Shown piece by piece: positions 45,481 to 56,333 of a stretch of DNA of 64,000 nt. The position numbers and the translations under genes are program-made. The stretch's first letter is position 1. Every line of letters begins with the position of its first letter. The stretch covers positions 35,159,001-35,223,000 of the forward strand of contig OX419755.1 of NCBI GenBank assembly GCA_948567375.1. Direction: 5' to 3'. Source of the stretch: Lunularia cruciata (taxonomy: Eukaryota; Streptophyta; Marchantiopsida; Lunulariales; Lunulariaceae). The notes beneath the pieces are model-generated. The model saw nothing but the letters and a program-made list of their open reading frames with translations. It did no database searches and was not told where the DNA came from.

Positions 45481-45929
45481 TGATTGAATTTTGATCCAAG
45501 GTGAGTATACAAATTGAATTGATTACATTAGAGAAATGAGAGAGAGAAGAGAAATTGTGTGTAGAAACTGAGTGCACTAGTGGCATCTCCAAGCATAAAT
45601 GATTGATGATACCTTTAATTGTTTTTTGATTGAGTGGATAGAATGCGGAAAGTCCTACTCAATTTGGTATAGTTTTTGATAGCTTTGTTAGACTTGATGT
45701 AGAATCATTGTTGAAATTTCCAAAATCAAGTCTATAGGTGTTCATTGTGTTGAAATTGGTTTTATTGGAGCACAAGGAGATGAAATCAAGGTCAAGTGAT
45801 GCAAATTTAGAAGCCTTAGTGTTGCAAATTGGAGTTCAAAATAGAATTAGGGTCGGATTTGGGAATCTATCTCCTCATATTAGGGATTTGGAGGTCCTTA
45901 TCCTCTCAATTTGACTTGGTTTGGTATTT

Positions 45930-46570
45930 GTTGAAGGATATAGAGAATAGCCAGATGTAGTAGAGGTTACCTAAAGTTGGTGGAAGTTTGATTTGGAGGT
46001 CAATTCTAAGGTAGAGCAAGTATTAGAGGTCGGCCAAAGTTGGAGAGGAATCTAGAGGTCTTGAAAGGAGTTAGTGGCCGAGCTTGTCAAGATTAGCCAA
46101 TTTAGAAAGGGTCTATTTGGCAAGAATTTTTAAAAAAAATTTGTGTCAGATATTGGGACCCAATCCTCTTGATTTGACCCGATTAGCATATGGTGAAGGA
46201 ATTGGAGGTCAACCAACTATAGTAAAGGTCACCTAGAGTCAGTGTAAGTTTGATTTGGAGGTGAATCCAAAGGTAGAGCAAGTATTGGAGGTCAACCAAA
46301 GTAAGAGATGCATATAGAGGTCTTGAAGAGAGTTAGTGGCCAAGTTAGTCAAGGTCAGCCAATTTAGAAAGGGTTTGATTTGGAGGTTGGCAAATTATAG
46401 TGAAGGTCACATAAAGTTGTTGTAAGTTTGATTTGGATGTGAATTCCCAAGTAGAGCAAGTATTGGAGGTCGGCCAAAGTTAGAGATGCATCTAGAGGTC
46501 TCAAAGAGAGTTAATGGCCAAGTTGTTCAAGATTAACCAATTTAGAGAGGGTTTGATTTCTCAAGAAAGG
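45930..46570. repeat. Three diverged tandem units of about 190-240 bp
   Basis: Each unit contains 'gtaagtttgatttgga(g/t)gtgaatt', 'gtagagcaagtattggaggt', 'atctagaggtct' and 'gccaatttagaaagggt', in the same order (units near 45,930-46,135, 46,190-46,390 and 46,390-46,570). They are interrupted by stops in all frames and no function is known. Confidence 0.75.
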
Positions 46571-46778
46571 TCTCATTTGGTTGATTTTTGGTTTTTTGAG
46601 GTTTTGATGTATAGGGTTGTAGGCTAGGGAGGTCTAGAAGGGCTAGCAAGCCAACTTGTTAGCGTGAGGCTAGGCTGATTAGTTAAGTTTTTGGTAGATG
46701 TTTGGCAAAATCAACCCACCCTTAAGGATTGTGCGCAAGATCTCTAGTACTTAGACTGATGATCTTGCAAACTTGTCT

Positions 46779-47456
46779 TATAACACCCATTGAGGCATGT
46801 ATGCTCTATAGGGAAATTAAGTTTGGTATTGCAAGTAGTGGAGAAATATTATTTATATGCAGTTTAGCTAAGCTTAGCCTCTACATTAGTCATGATTAGC
46901 TAGAGTTAGTCCTAGCTAAGATAAAAGGAGACCTTATTCTAGAGGAAGGGAAAAGAGTGAACATAACCTTTTTTTTCTAGTGTTTTGACTTGGTATTATT
47001 CCTAGTTATTTGACTTTGAGGAAAGAGTTGAGAACTCTTGGGCCCACAAGCCTTATTATGCAGATTTTTTTAGTCCAAGGATAGCCCATGTGAATGCATC
47101 CTTGACTTAGTTGGTAAGGTGACGATAAGACCACCTACCCATGGGATTATTCCCATGTCTTTAAATATCACTTTAGACTTTTTTGACTTTTAGTCTAGTA
47201 AATTGAGTTATTTTGATAATTTATAACTTTGGTATGTAACTTTTTCATAAGTATATAAGTTGGGAGTGAGGAGGTACTCATCATCCTTTCATTTGAAACT
47301 ATCTTCCTCATTGAATTCTCTAGTGAGCAATTTCTTGAGTCTTGGAGGTGCCTTCGAGGAGTGTGATAGAGTTGGAGTTCCTTGCTTTCTTAGTCCATGA
47401 TGCATTCGCTTAATATCCATAAGAGGTTCATCCTATGTGAGAGACATGTTGGCTCA
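46779..47456 (+). repeat. Diverged LTR of family L
   Basis: Runs 'TATAACACCCATT...' to '...GTTGGCTCA' and is the opposite-orientation counterpart of the solo LTR nested in Gypsy-1 at 51,830-52,521 (shared: 'gacttggtattattcctag', 'ttgggcccacaagcct', 'ggaggtactcatcatcctt', 'ttcatcct..gtgagagaca'). No target duplication or primer-binding site adjoins it, so it is an old solo LTR or fragment. Confidence 0.75.
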
Positions 47457-47929
47457 TAGTCCACCTTCACTTGTTGTCCTAAAGATTGGTAGATACATAC
47501 ATATACCCATGAAGCTTTGGCTAGGAGAGGACATTTGATCTCATTCTTGATGATCCTTGTAGCGTAAGAGTAAATAAATACTCCTATTATGTGAGATGAC
47601 AAATGGTGATAGAGTAAATTTGATTTTGATTTGTGAGATAAAGGGTTATTGTTGAGATTTCTTGTAGTTGGAACTCTTCCATTCTTTACTTCATGTTTAT
47701 GCACCATGATTTGTATGAGGTACCTTAATATTTGGAGCATTGTTGCTTTGGTGTGCTCTCAATAATGAAGTTGGAGTGATGACCAATTAGACTATGTGTG
47801 TTTCTTTCCAATGAGGCAAGAAGTGATGACCTACAAATTGTGAGAGTGCATGTTGTGATAATAGATTACAAGTCACTCTTTTTTCTAAAGAAGTTATCAC
47901 AATTAGAGTTAGATTTGTGGGTGGTTTTT
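47457..47929. other. Non-coding retroelement-derived DNA
   Basis: AT-rich sequence between the family L LTR and the Gag-like remnant. No recognisable frame. Confidence 0.35.
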
Positions 47930-48577
47930 GGTTGGTGGTGGCACTTGATGTTTATGATTGCGGTTTGAGGTACATTGTCATGAAAGATTTCTTTGAGGAT
48001 TCCAAAAGACATTTTTCTCTAGTACACAATGGATTTACATAGAGTCGTGCTTGGTATCAACCCATATCTTGGGTCCCAATGAGAGAGGAGATTGATTCTA
48101 ATTTAGAGTCTAACACAAGAGCTTATTCAATTGAGAGTGCACAATGTGTATCTATACCGTTGTTGTGAGACATGGAAAAATTTATGGTGCCTTCAAAGGT
48201 CCTAAACACTATTCTAGTATAGTAGGTACCATTGAGTTAGATGATTTCATCACGAGTTTGCTAGTTGGTGTGATTTGTAGTAGATGTAGAACCCAACTTT
48301 ATTCACACTCTTCATGGCATGGAAGGGGTTGTTTTATGACTTGATGGATGACTACCATAAGTTTAGGAGAGCTTACTTGGAGGAGATTGAGCTTTGGAGA
48401 TAATATTGATCTCCAAACTACATCTCCATTACTTCAAGCTTTGTTTCTAGAGATAGATTGCTAGTACCCACGAGTTCTAATTCTAATAAGATTGGTGTAT
48501 CCAATGGAGATGCACTAGCTAGTGATGATGTTACTTCAAGTGGAAGTACCATTACAATAGGTGATGCAATACTAGGG
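47930..48577 (+). pseudogene. Left part of a degraded + strand Gag-like ORF
   Basis: Coding-like blocks in changing frames ('VRHGKIYGAFKGPK' near 48,160, 'LMDDYHKFRRAYLEEIELW' near 48,340-48,400) lead into an open stretch with 'VPTSSNSNKIGV' that runs to the Gypsy-1 insertion site. The same frame continues in phase on the other side of Gypsy-1, at 55,683. The later part carries a zinc knuckle, so this looks like the Gag of another retroelement used as insertion target. The identity of the first blocks is unknown. Confidence 0.5.
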
Positions 48578-48580
48578 TTT
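48464..48580 (+). repeat. 117-bp in-frame repeat, copy 1
   Basis: Codes for 39 residues starting 'VPTSSNSNKIGV' and ending 'AILGF'. A second copy (55,690-55,806) starts three codons later once Gypsy-1 is ignored, so the host ORF had a 42-residue tandem duplication before the insertion. Confidence 0.85.
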
Positions 48581-48582
48581 AA

Positions 48583-49231
48583 TATAATACTCCAAGGATA
48601 GGAGACCTGAAGAGAAACACACCCTGAGAACACACCCTTTCACACTCAAACTCCGATGCCCCAAAGGAGCACCTTCTCTTTATTATATAGGCAAAGCGGA
48701 TCTCCTCCAATGAAGCTCCACCGTAGGATTAGGTACATAAATAAGTGACATGTCAGCAAGCTCCACCCTTGGATTACTTACTTGGATGGGTGACATGTTG
48801 GTCCTGGTCTTGGTCCCATCTGGTTGGTCAAACAAACTTTGACCGGAGGGAATCTTTTAGCGAATCTTCTTGTAGGAATCTCAGAATCACGTGGGTGAGA
48901 TACCGTTGGAAAGCTCTCGACGAGACAAAGTAGGGGGGAGGGAAGGTCCCCTTTTGAAGTCCCCTTTTGGTGATACCTCTTTCTGATCTATTCAGTCCAT
49001 CTTGTGTAACATCCTTCCAGATGTTACCAACCCAATTCTCACCTTCAGATCATATGTCTAGCTATTGGTTCTAAGGTTTTCAAATCTATTTCGGTTTTTT
49101 GCCCTATTAGTAGAAGTACCCTTTTGGTGATACTTCTATCTGGTCTATTTTGACCATCATGTATAACATCATTCCAGATGTTACCAAACCAATTTCACAT
49201 CTAGATCATATGGCTAACTCTTGATATTACA
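48583..49231 (-). repeat. Gypsy-1 3' LTR
   Basis: 649 bp, about the same length as the right LTR (645 bp) and very similar along its length (shared 'ctccgatgccccaaaggagc', 'cttctctttattatatagg'). Minus-strand ends are TGTAATA... and ...GTATTATA. The promoter region has 'ctttattatatagg'. Differences between the two LTRs show an insertion that is not very recent. Confidence 0.9.
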
Positions 49232-49246
49232 AACCTCCCTCTTTTT
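49232..49246 (-). other. Gypsy-1 polypurine tract
   Basis: Minus strand AAAAAGAGGGAGGTT directly before the 3' LTR, the plus-strand primer of reverse transcription. Confidence 0.7.
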
Positions 49247-49493
49247 AAGACACAACGTCCTCATTGTGCAATTGTTGCTCAAATGCTTGCACCAACCCCG
49301 GTGCATGTGTCAAATTGGCAGCGGGTTCCCAAGTTGCTTCATAGAGGGGGTAACCTTTCCATTGGACAAGATAATCCACCCATGGATGACGAGTACCACG
49401 CATGCATTTTTGGAGAATACGCTCCACTTCATATTCCTTGTTGCCATCAATGAGTGTCGGACAAGGTCGAATGTCTTGTGTGGAATGACCCAA
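49245..49493 (-). pseudogene. Gypsy-1 chromodomain
   Basis: An 82-residue open frame contains 'EYEVERILQKCMRGTRHPW' and 'YLVQWKGYPLYEATWEPA', a clear chromodomain (aromatic Tyr, Trp and Trp cage positions present). In chromoviruses this module directs integration to marked chromatin. The frame is intact over the domain and ends at the polypurine tract. Confidence 0.85.
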
Positions 49494-49499
49494 GCCTGA

Positions 49500-50943
49500 T
49501 CAGGGAGCATATCTACATAGTAGGGAAACATGGAACACTAGATGGATCTTCATGTGTGGTGGTAGCTCAAGGTGATAGGCCACAGCACCAACTCGATAGA
49601 GAATTGAGAAAGGCCCAATAAAATGAGGTCGGAGCTTATGAGGTCCCACTAATATGAGGTTGGTTGTTGATAGCCACACCTGATCCCCAACATTGAACTC
49701 CATGTGCCTACGGTGTGCATCAGCATACTACTTTTGGCAATTTTGTGCAATCTGTAATTTGTGCTTAGCATTCTCCACCCCTTGTTGGATTCTAGAAACA
49801 AATGTGTTGACTGCATCAACCTTGGTAGCCACCGGATGGATCTTCATCAAGCTAGAAGGTGTGAAGGGATGCTCACCATACATGAGGAAGAACAAAGTGA
49901 CTTGGGTGGATGCATTCACTGAATTGTTGTACGTGAATTCCACCAACGAGAGTAGGGTGTCCCACCTCTCTTGCTCTAAAAGGTGAAGCCGCGTAACATG
50001 TTTTCAATAGTGCGATTAGCCCGCTCGGTTTGTCCATCTGTTTGTGGGTGGTAAGTTGTGAATATGGCCAACTTGGTGTTGAAGGAACCAAAGAGGGTGC
50101 GCCAAAACAAATTGGTGAATTGAGTACCCTATCGGTGATGAGTACTCGAGACAAGCCATGGTGAGAGAAGACTACATCTAAGTATAATTGAGCAAGTTGT
50201 GGAGCGGTCACCTCCTTGGTGGTAGGGCGTACATGAATCATTTTGCTGAGCCGGTCCACAAAGACCATGATGGATTCGAATCCTGATGTGGTCTTGGGTA
50301 ATTCACAAACGAGATCCATACACACCTGTTCCCAACCTTGTGTAGGAGTGAGGAGAAGTTGCAAGAGCCCTGTAGAAGCTTGATTAGAAGCTTTGTTCTG
50401 TTGACAAAGTAAGCAACTGCACACATAGTCCATCACATCGTTGCTCATCTTGGGCCAATAGTAATGGCGCTGGACTGCATCCAAGGTCTTGTCGACTCCA
50501 ACATGACCTGTAATGGCCGAATCATGACATTCTGCTAGAATGGTGGTGCGCAATTCTAGGACACTTGGAATCCATAATCTGCCATCATGAAAGGTGAGTC
50601 CTTGGGTGTTGGTGACACCTTTGGATGATTGCCCTTCTACAATCTGTGGATTAGTTTTTGTACCCGCTAGAATCTCTAGCCAGAATTTAGGGTTAATCTG
50701 AATCTCTGCCACCAAATTGTTTGCCATTGGCATGCGGGTTGATGCATTTGCAAGCTGCTTCTTACCTTCAATGTAGGTGATTGTCATGTTGAAGCATTGT
50801 TTCCACTTTGCCCATCGAATCTGGTGACGAGATAGATCTTTATGTGTCTCGAGGTAGACTAGAGGTTTATGGTTCTTCTCTACCACAAATGCCTTCTCGC
50901 CCAGATAGTGCTTCCAATGCTTGGTTGCTAGGACGATGGCCAA
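49500..50943 (-). pseudogene. Gypsy-1 RNase H end and integrase, frameshifted
   Basis: A long frame (50,943-49,873) starts with the end of RNase H ('HYLGEKAFVVEKNHKPLVYL'), then the integrase zinc domain ('GHVGVDKTLDAVQRHYYW' with 'CLLCQQNK') and the catalytic core with Asp in 'VCMDLVCELP' and 'ITDR'. The frame shifts near 50,130; the rest appears as 'EFTYNNSVNASTQVTLFFLM' (49,940) and the GPF module 'KLRPHFIGPFSILYRVGAVA' (49,640-49,580). Broken but nearly complete in content. Confidence 0.85.
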
Positions 50944-51851
50944 CTCTTCTCATTCTATGGTGTGGTAGTTGCGCTCTGATGGTAACAATTTTCAAGAGAA
51001 ATATGCAATGGGATGCCATCCGTCATGCCACTCTTGTTGTAGGACTGCTCCGATTGCTACGCCTGATGCATTTGTAGCCAACTTGATTGGACGTTTTGGG
51101 TCATACCACTTCAAGATTGGTGCATGTGGCAAGGTGGCTTTCAATTCTTGAAAGGCCAACTCTTGTGCGGTTCCCCATGTCCACTTCTTCCCCTTGCCAA
51201 GCAGTGCTGTTAAAGGCTGTGCAACCTTGGAGAAATCCTTGACAAATCAACAATAGAATCCTATCAAACCCAAGAAGCTCTTGAGTTGAGTCTGATCTTC
51301 TGGGGCCCTCCACTTTTGAATGACCTTTATTTTATCTATCAATACTTGAATACCCTTTGCACTTACTCTATGCCCCAAGTAGTTGACTTCAGACTTGCCA
51401 AACTCACACTTTGAGATTTTGGCATACAATCCATTTTGTCTTAGAATCTGGAGGACTTCTTGTAGATGTTGTTGTGTTCAGTCATCATGCTACTATATAC
51501 TAAGATGTCATCCAGGAAGACGATGATAGACTTATCCAAATATGGACAAAAAATGTCATTCATTAGACTCATGAAAGTGGTAGGTGCGTTGGTGAGACCA
51601 AAAGGCATCACGAGATACTCAAAGTGGCTACACCTGGTTTGAAAGGCAGTCTTGTACACATCCTCCTCTGCAATTTGGATTTGATTGTAACCGCTCTGCA
51701 AATCTAGTTTGGTGAAGTGTCTTGCTCCATTGAATTGATTGAATAGATCATCCATGCGAGGTAAGGGGTATTTGTTCTTCACTGTTTGCTGATTGAGACC
51801 CCAATAGTCAATGCACATGCGCATTGTATTGTTAGCCGGCCTGTCTCTCAC
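50944..51851 (-). pseudogene. Gypsy-1 reverse transcriptase (main part) and RNase H start
   Basis: Frame 51,851-51,441 has '[20 protein letters not shown]', '[12 protein letters not shown]', '[12 protein letters not shown]' and the active site '[10 protein letters not shown]' (both Asp intact). The next frame (51,429-51,247) has 'KCEFGKSEVNYLGHRVSAKG', the start of the connection/RNase H region. At least one frameshift near 51,440 and stops near 51,245 and 50,945 break it. Confidence 0.88.
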
Positions 51852-52521
51852 TCAGGATGAACCTCTGATGGCTATTATGGTAGTGCACCATGGACTAAGA
51901 AGGCAAGGAATCCAAACTCCATCATACTCCTCCAAGGCTAACACTCCAAGACTCAAGACATTGCTCACTAGAGAACTCAATGAGAGAGAGATAGTTGCAA
52001 ATGAAAGGATGATGAGTACCTCCTCACCCCTTGTTTATATACTTGTGAAATAGTTACGTACCAAAGTTACTAATTACCGTAGTAACTCAAGTTACTAGAC
52101 TAAAAGTCAAGTAAAGTCAAAAAGTAGAAAGGAATATCCATTCACATGGGCATATTCCCCTAAGCATGTGGTCTTATCTTGACCCAACCACTAAGTCAAG
52201 GATTCCTTCACATGGGCTATCCTTGGACTAAAGAAGAATCCAAAACAAAAAGGCTTGTGGGCCCAAGAGTTTTCAACTCTTTCCTCAAAGCCAAACACCT
52301 AGGAATAATACCAAGTCAACACACTAAAATCCAAAATAGTGGTGCTCATCTTTTCTACTTCCCCTAAAGTAAGGTCCCCTCTATCTTAGCTATGACTAAC
52401 TTTAGCTAACCATGACTGATATAGAACCATCCTTTATCATTATATAAATTATATCTCTTAAGTACTTGTAATACCAAGCTAAATATCACAATACCACACT
52501 CATGCACAAATGGGTGTTACA
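51830..52521 (-). mobile_element. Family L solo LTR nested in Gypsy-1 RT
   Basis: A 692-bp block running TGTAACACCC...GGCTAACA on the minus strand interrupts the RT between 'VKKKDGI' and 'MRMCIDYW'. It matches the family L copy at 46,779-47,456. The flanks do not form a direct 5-bp duplication; they read GGTAT and ATACA, so the insertion site has been rearranged or the ends have mutated. Confidence 0.85.
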
Positions 52522-52781
52522 ATACCGTCTTTCTTCTTCACAAACAAGACCGGAGCCCCATATGGTGATACGCTGGGTTGGATGAACCCTTTCTGCAGCA
52601 TATCCTCAATTTGATTCTTGCACTCCTCCAACTCATGAGGTGATAGGCAATATGAGGCCTTATAAGGCGGTGTCTTCTCCAAGAGTGTCTCAATTTTATG
52701 ATCTACTCTCCTTTTTGGTGGTAATCCTGAGGGTAGATCATCAAGAAAGACATCTTGAAACTCATTTACAACATCCTTCAA
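52522..52781 (-). pseudogene. Gypsy-1 RT N-terminal part
   Basis: 'FQDVFLDDLPSGLPPKR' and 'KGFIQPSVSPYGAPVLFVKK' are the first conserved blocks of Ty3/Gypsy RT. The frame runs straight into the nested LTR. Confidence 0.88.
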
Positions 52782-52814
52782 CTTCTCAGGAATTTGTCCC
52801 TCAAGTTGTGCACT

Positions 52815-53371
52815 CTAGACTTCTCTTATTAGACCCATGAAACACCTATCAGTCTTATAGATAGCTGTTATCCCTATGACATAGAGAGGCAATTCTTGCC
52901 TATGTGATTTTTCTTTAACCCCAATGATTGACCATTGGTGGGTTCTCACTACTTTCTTCCTCCAATCTACCATAGGGTTGTAATGCTCCATCCATGGCAT
53001 ACCTAAGATTGCATCATACAAGCTAATTGTATCACTCACCACTCAATTGCTTCTTGATATTTTCCTACAGAGAGTGTCACTCGCCTGGGTAATGATTCAA
53101 TCCTCTCTGTTTGTCCGTTAGGTAACTCTACTTCTTCACTCTCATCTCTCTCTAGATCCATTCCCAATCTTATTGCAATAGAGCGAGACAGGAAATTCTT
53201 TGTGGCTCCCGGAGCTATTAACACTCTCAATAGATTGCCTTCTAGGACCCCTTTTACTACAATCAATTGTGAGGTTGCCTTTTGGTACCTTTGTGCGCTT
53301 GTGTTCTTCCTTCCCGTGCTTTTCTGCTTCCTTATTGAGCCAGTAAGGCTGCAAGGTACATTTATTGGCAA
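52815..53371 (-). pseudogene. Gypsy-1 aspartic protease with lost active site
   Basis: 'LIAPGATKNFLSRSIAIRLG' corresponds to the flap of the retropepsin active site, where Asp-Ser/Thr-Gly should stand; here the Asp has become Ala, so the enzyme cannot work. The C-terminal part 'YDAILGMPWMEHYNPMVDW' follows in another frame (53,042-52,815). Confidence 0.8.
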
Positions 53372-53407
53372 TTTTCATTTTCCGAAGTGATTTCCACCAC
53401 CTCCTCT

Positions 53408-54456
53408 TCAATGTGTCTCTCCATGTTGTTCAAAGATTGCCTGTATGAAGGTCAAGGGCCTTTGGAAAGTTGAGCACGATAGTTGGTAGATATATGCCCA
53501 ATACAACCACAATTGTAACAACGGCGTTGTTCTCCTTGAGGTCCTTCTCCTCGTGGGACTCCATCTCTTCGTTCTTCTACCCGTCCCCGTTCTCCTTGAA
53601 ATGGTCTTGCTCCTCGGTCTCAAAACCAAAGGTTGCCCAATTCCATCGGTACTGGTCCACCCATGGGTGACATTTCTGCCCAATAATGTTGAGGTGGAAC
53701 TACTCCTTCACATCCACCTAATTCTCCTACTATTCTTTGCGCACAAGCAATGGCCTCAAACATTATGCAAGGATTTTGTACCATGACTTCTTGGCGAATC
53801 CGCTCCTTCAACCCTCATTTGAAATTGTCGAGAGCCTCTGCTAGACTCATGTCAGTTATTACGACTTGTAGATCCAGAAATGCCTCCACATACTCTTGTA
53901 TGTTGTTCTTCTATTTTAATCCCCATAGTTGGATCCGGACCATCTGCACAAAATCCACCAATTGGAAATTCTTTAGCAATCCTTCTTGCATTACTGTCCA
54001 TGTGACCTCCCTTCTCTCAGCTAACATGGATTGTTCCCAAGCGTTGTACCATGTGAGGGCTTTATCGATCAAGTACCCACATGCAAACACGCTTGCAGCA
54101 TGCTCGGTGATCTCTGTTGAGAACAACCAAAAATATTGATTCATTCTTGAGATCCAGTTCTCCACTACTCCCATTGTACGCTGCCCCTTGTAAGGCTCAA
54201 TGTTATAGGTCTTCTTCATCTGGAGTAGTAGTGTGGCTTCATCATTGATAGGGTTTGTAGGCACGGATGCCTCTCCAAGTACTTCAGTTGCAGGTATTGG
54301 ATTTTGAGACGGCTCTTCTTCTTGCATTGCTTGATCATTCCTGAGGGTCTGCACTTGACTTTGTAACGCCTCCAAGGTCATCTAAATCTCTTGAAATTCA
54401 TTCAATATCCCCTGCATTCCTTGCACCAACTCCTGCAACTACGGATCCATGGTTCC
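53408..54456 (-). pseudogene. Gypsy-1 gag with damaged zinc knuckle
   Basis: The frame 54,381-53,911 has the retrotransposon Gag core ('WISRMNQYFWLFSTEITEHA', 'ALTWYNAW'). Later frames (53,811-53,408) end in 'CYNCGCIGHISTNY' (53,520-53,479), a CCHC knuckle whose last Cys is Tyr. The likely start is the ATG near 54,453, followed by an early stop. Confidence 0.8.
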
Positions 54457-54484
54457 AATAACACTCAATTGCTATACCTTAACT

Positions 54485-54909
54485 TCAATAGAGAGTTAAT
54501 ATGATCACTCTGGAGGGCGCATGAACTATTGGAACTACCATTGGGACCTCAAAAGCTACTACTCGTTGGTAATATTCCTCACCAAAATTCCTGACCATGA
54601 AATCCCTAAACATCACTTTTGGTCTCACTACATAATGAATTTCTCCTTGAGTGTTAAAAGGGAAAGGATTTGGGACATTCAAATCCATCACAACAAAATG
54701 TAAATTGTCAAATCCCACTCTCTATCGTAAATCACTACATGCAAAATCACTGGGTTTGGCAAATTCATTATTGTATCCATGAACTCTGCTCCAAAGTGAA
54801 AAACCAAATACACTCTCACTTGCTCGTGCTGAATGTACATAATCTTGATGTTGAATGGATTCAAGAATGGAAAGCGAGGCACTGGATATTGTCCTCCCGA
54901 AGCATCCAT
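54485..54909 (-). pseudogene. Gypsy-1 leader ORF (ORF0) between primer-binding site and gag
   Basis: Starts at ATG 54,909 ('MDASGGQYPVP'), 112 nt after the primer-binding site, and runs to about 54,690; with one frameshift near 54,720 it continues as 'GFDNLHFVVMDLNVPNPFPF' to 54,485, so about 140 residues. No domain is recognised. Its first 65 residues align with the 63-residue ORF at the same place in Gypsy-2 (13 identities in the last 27 aligned positions, ending Tyr...Glu-Trp). Function unknown. Confidence 0.6.
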
Positions 54910-55020
54910 TCTATTCTCTTAATCTACCAATCACACCGGAATGTCTCTCCTCAAAATTACTCAGTCTTAGTAGCCCATGTTCTTCCAAGAGGGGTGATCC
55001 GCTCTCTTGGACAACACTCG

Positions 55021-55031
55021 CTCTGATACCA
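55021..55031 (-). other. Gypsy-1 primer-binding site
   Basis: Minus strand TGGTATCAGAG next to the 5' LTR matches the 3' end complement of plant initiator tRNA-Met, the usual primer of plant Gypsy and Copia elements. Confidence 0.85.
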
Positions 55032-55032
55032 T

Positions 55033-55677
55033 CATAATACTCCGAGGATAGGAGACTTGAAGAGAAACACACCCTGAGAACACACCCTGAGAACACTCAA
55101 ACTCCGATGCCCCAAAGGAGCACCTTCTCTTTATTATATAGGCAAAGCGGATCTCCTCTAATGAAGCTCCACCGTATGATTAGGTACATAGATAGGTGAC
55201 ATGTCAACAAGCTCCACCCTTGGATTACTTACTTGGATGGGTGACATGTTGGTCCTGGTCCTATCTGGTTGGTCAAACAAGCTTTGACCGGAGGGAATCT
55301 TTTAGCAAATCTTCTTGTAGGAATCTCAGAATCACATGGGTGAGGTACCATTAGAAAGCTCCCGATGAGACAAAGCACGGGGGAGGGAAGGTCCCCTTTT
55401 GAAGTCCCCTTTTGGTGATACCTCTTTCTGATCTATTCAGTCCATCTTGTGTAACATCCTTCCAGATGTTACCAACCCAATTCTCACCTTTAGATCATAT
55501 GTCTAGCTATTGGTTCTAAGGTTTTCAAATCTATTTCAGTTTTTTGCCCTTTTAGTAGAAGTACCCTTTTGGTGATACTTCTATGTGATCTATTTTGACC
55601 ATCATGTATAACATCATTCCAAGTGTTACCAAACCCAATTTCACATCTAGATCATATGGCTAGCTCTTGGTATTACA
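55033..55677 (-). repeat. Gypsy-1 5' LTR
   Basis: 645 bp; pairs with the LTR at 48,583-49,231. It contains an extra 'accctgagaacac' duplication at about 55,070-55,096 relative to the other LTR and lacks a short 'cttggt' unit present there. Confidence 0.9.
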
Positions 55678-55682
55678 TTTAA

Positions 55683-55850
55683 TCCCATAGTACCCACAAG
55701 TTCTAACTCTAATAACATTGGTGTCCCCAATAGAGATGCACTAACTAGTGATGATGTTACTTCAAGTGGAAGTGCCATTACAAGAGGTGATGAAATATTA
55801 GGGTTTTACTCCATGGTAGAGTTCTTCAATGCTTGAGGCAAAAATATCAA
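55683..55850 (+). pseudogene. Middle part of the interrupted + strand Gag-like ORF
   Basis: Continues in phase from 48,577 across Gypsy-1: 'NPIVPTSSNSNNIGV' to 'ILGFYSMVEFFNA', then a stop. A one-base shift would give 'LRQKYQ' and continue past the solo LTR at 55,851. Includes copy 2 of the 117-bp repeat (55,690-55,806). Confidence 0.55.
55690..55806 (+). repeat. 117-bp in-frame repeat, copy 2
   Basis: Same 39-codon unit as 48,464-48,580, with about a dozen base differences. Confidence 0.85.
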
Positions 55851-56333
55851 TGTAAAAGACTAACAAGAGAAGTAGGAGAATGGAAGACCAAAGTGGAAGA
55901 TCACATTGGGACTCTTAAATGAGTGAAATTCCAAATACTTAGCATGAACTTTGGCTTTGGTATTTATAGGGAATATACAAGGCTCTTAGGAAGCTTCTTA
56001 GCAATTGTCTTCTTAGAATGCAAGCTAAGCTAGTCAAGAAACTTCCCAAGAAACTTCTTCTAGAAGTTATTTACTTGGCATGCAAACTAAGCTAGTTGGG
56101 AAGTTTCCCAAGAAACTTCCTTCTAAAAGCCTCTTATTTGGCATTCAAGCTAAGGTAACCAAGAAGCTTCCTCCTAAAAACTGCCTACTTGGCATACACA
56201 TTATCCAATACTTGGAAAGTACAAAGAAGCTTCCTAGATGCTTCTTGAACATTCTTAGAATTCTTGGCTAATTTGGCTTATTTTCTAACTCATTAGCCTC
56301 TATTAAATCATTTTCTAACTCCATATTGTTACA
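55851..56333 (-). mobile_element. Solo LTR of Gypsy-2 family with 5-bp target duplication
   Basis: Runs TGTAAAAGAC... to ...CATATTGTTACA (483 bp) and is flanked by exact 'atcaa' at 55,846-55,850 and 56,334-56,338. It interrupts the Gag-like remnant. It contains 'cttcttctagaag' and several diverged GAA/TTC units and a TATAAATACC on the minus strand. Confidence 0.9.

Larger units (their letters stand above)
48583..55677 (-). mobile_element. Full-length Gypsy chromovirus-type retrotransposon (Gypsy-1)
   Basis: Bounded by LTRs 48,583-49,231 and 55,033-55,677 and a perfect target duplication 'tttaa' (48,578-48,582 and 55,678-55,682). On the minus strand the order is 5' LTR, primer-binding site TGGTATCAGAG (initiator tRNA-Met), a leader ORF, gag, protease, reverse transcriptase, RNase H, integrase, chromodomain, polypurine tract, 3' LTR. 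This order plus a C-terminal chromodomain is the chromovirus plan. It is non-autonomous now: the protease site, the zinc knuckle and several frames are damaged, and a family L solo LTR sits in the RT. Confidence 0.93.
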
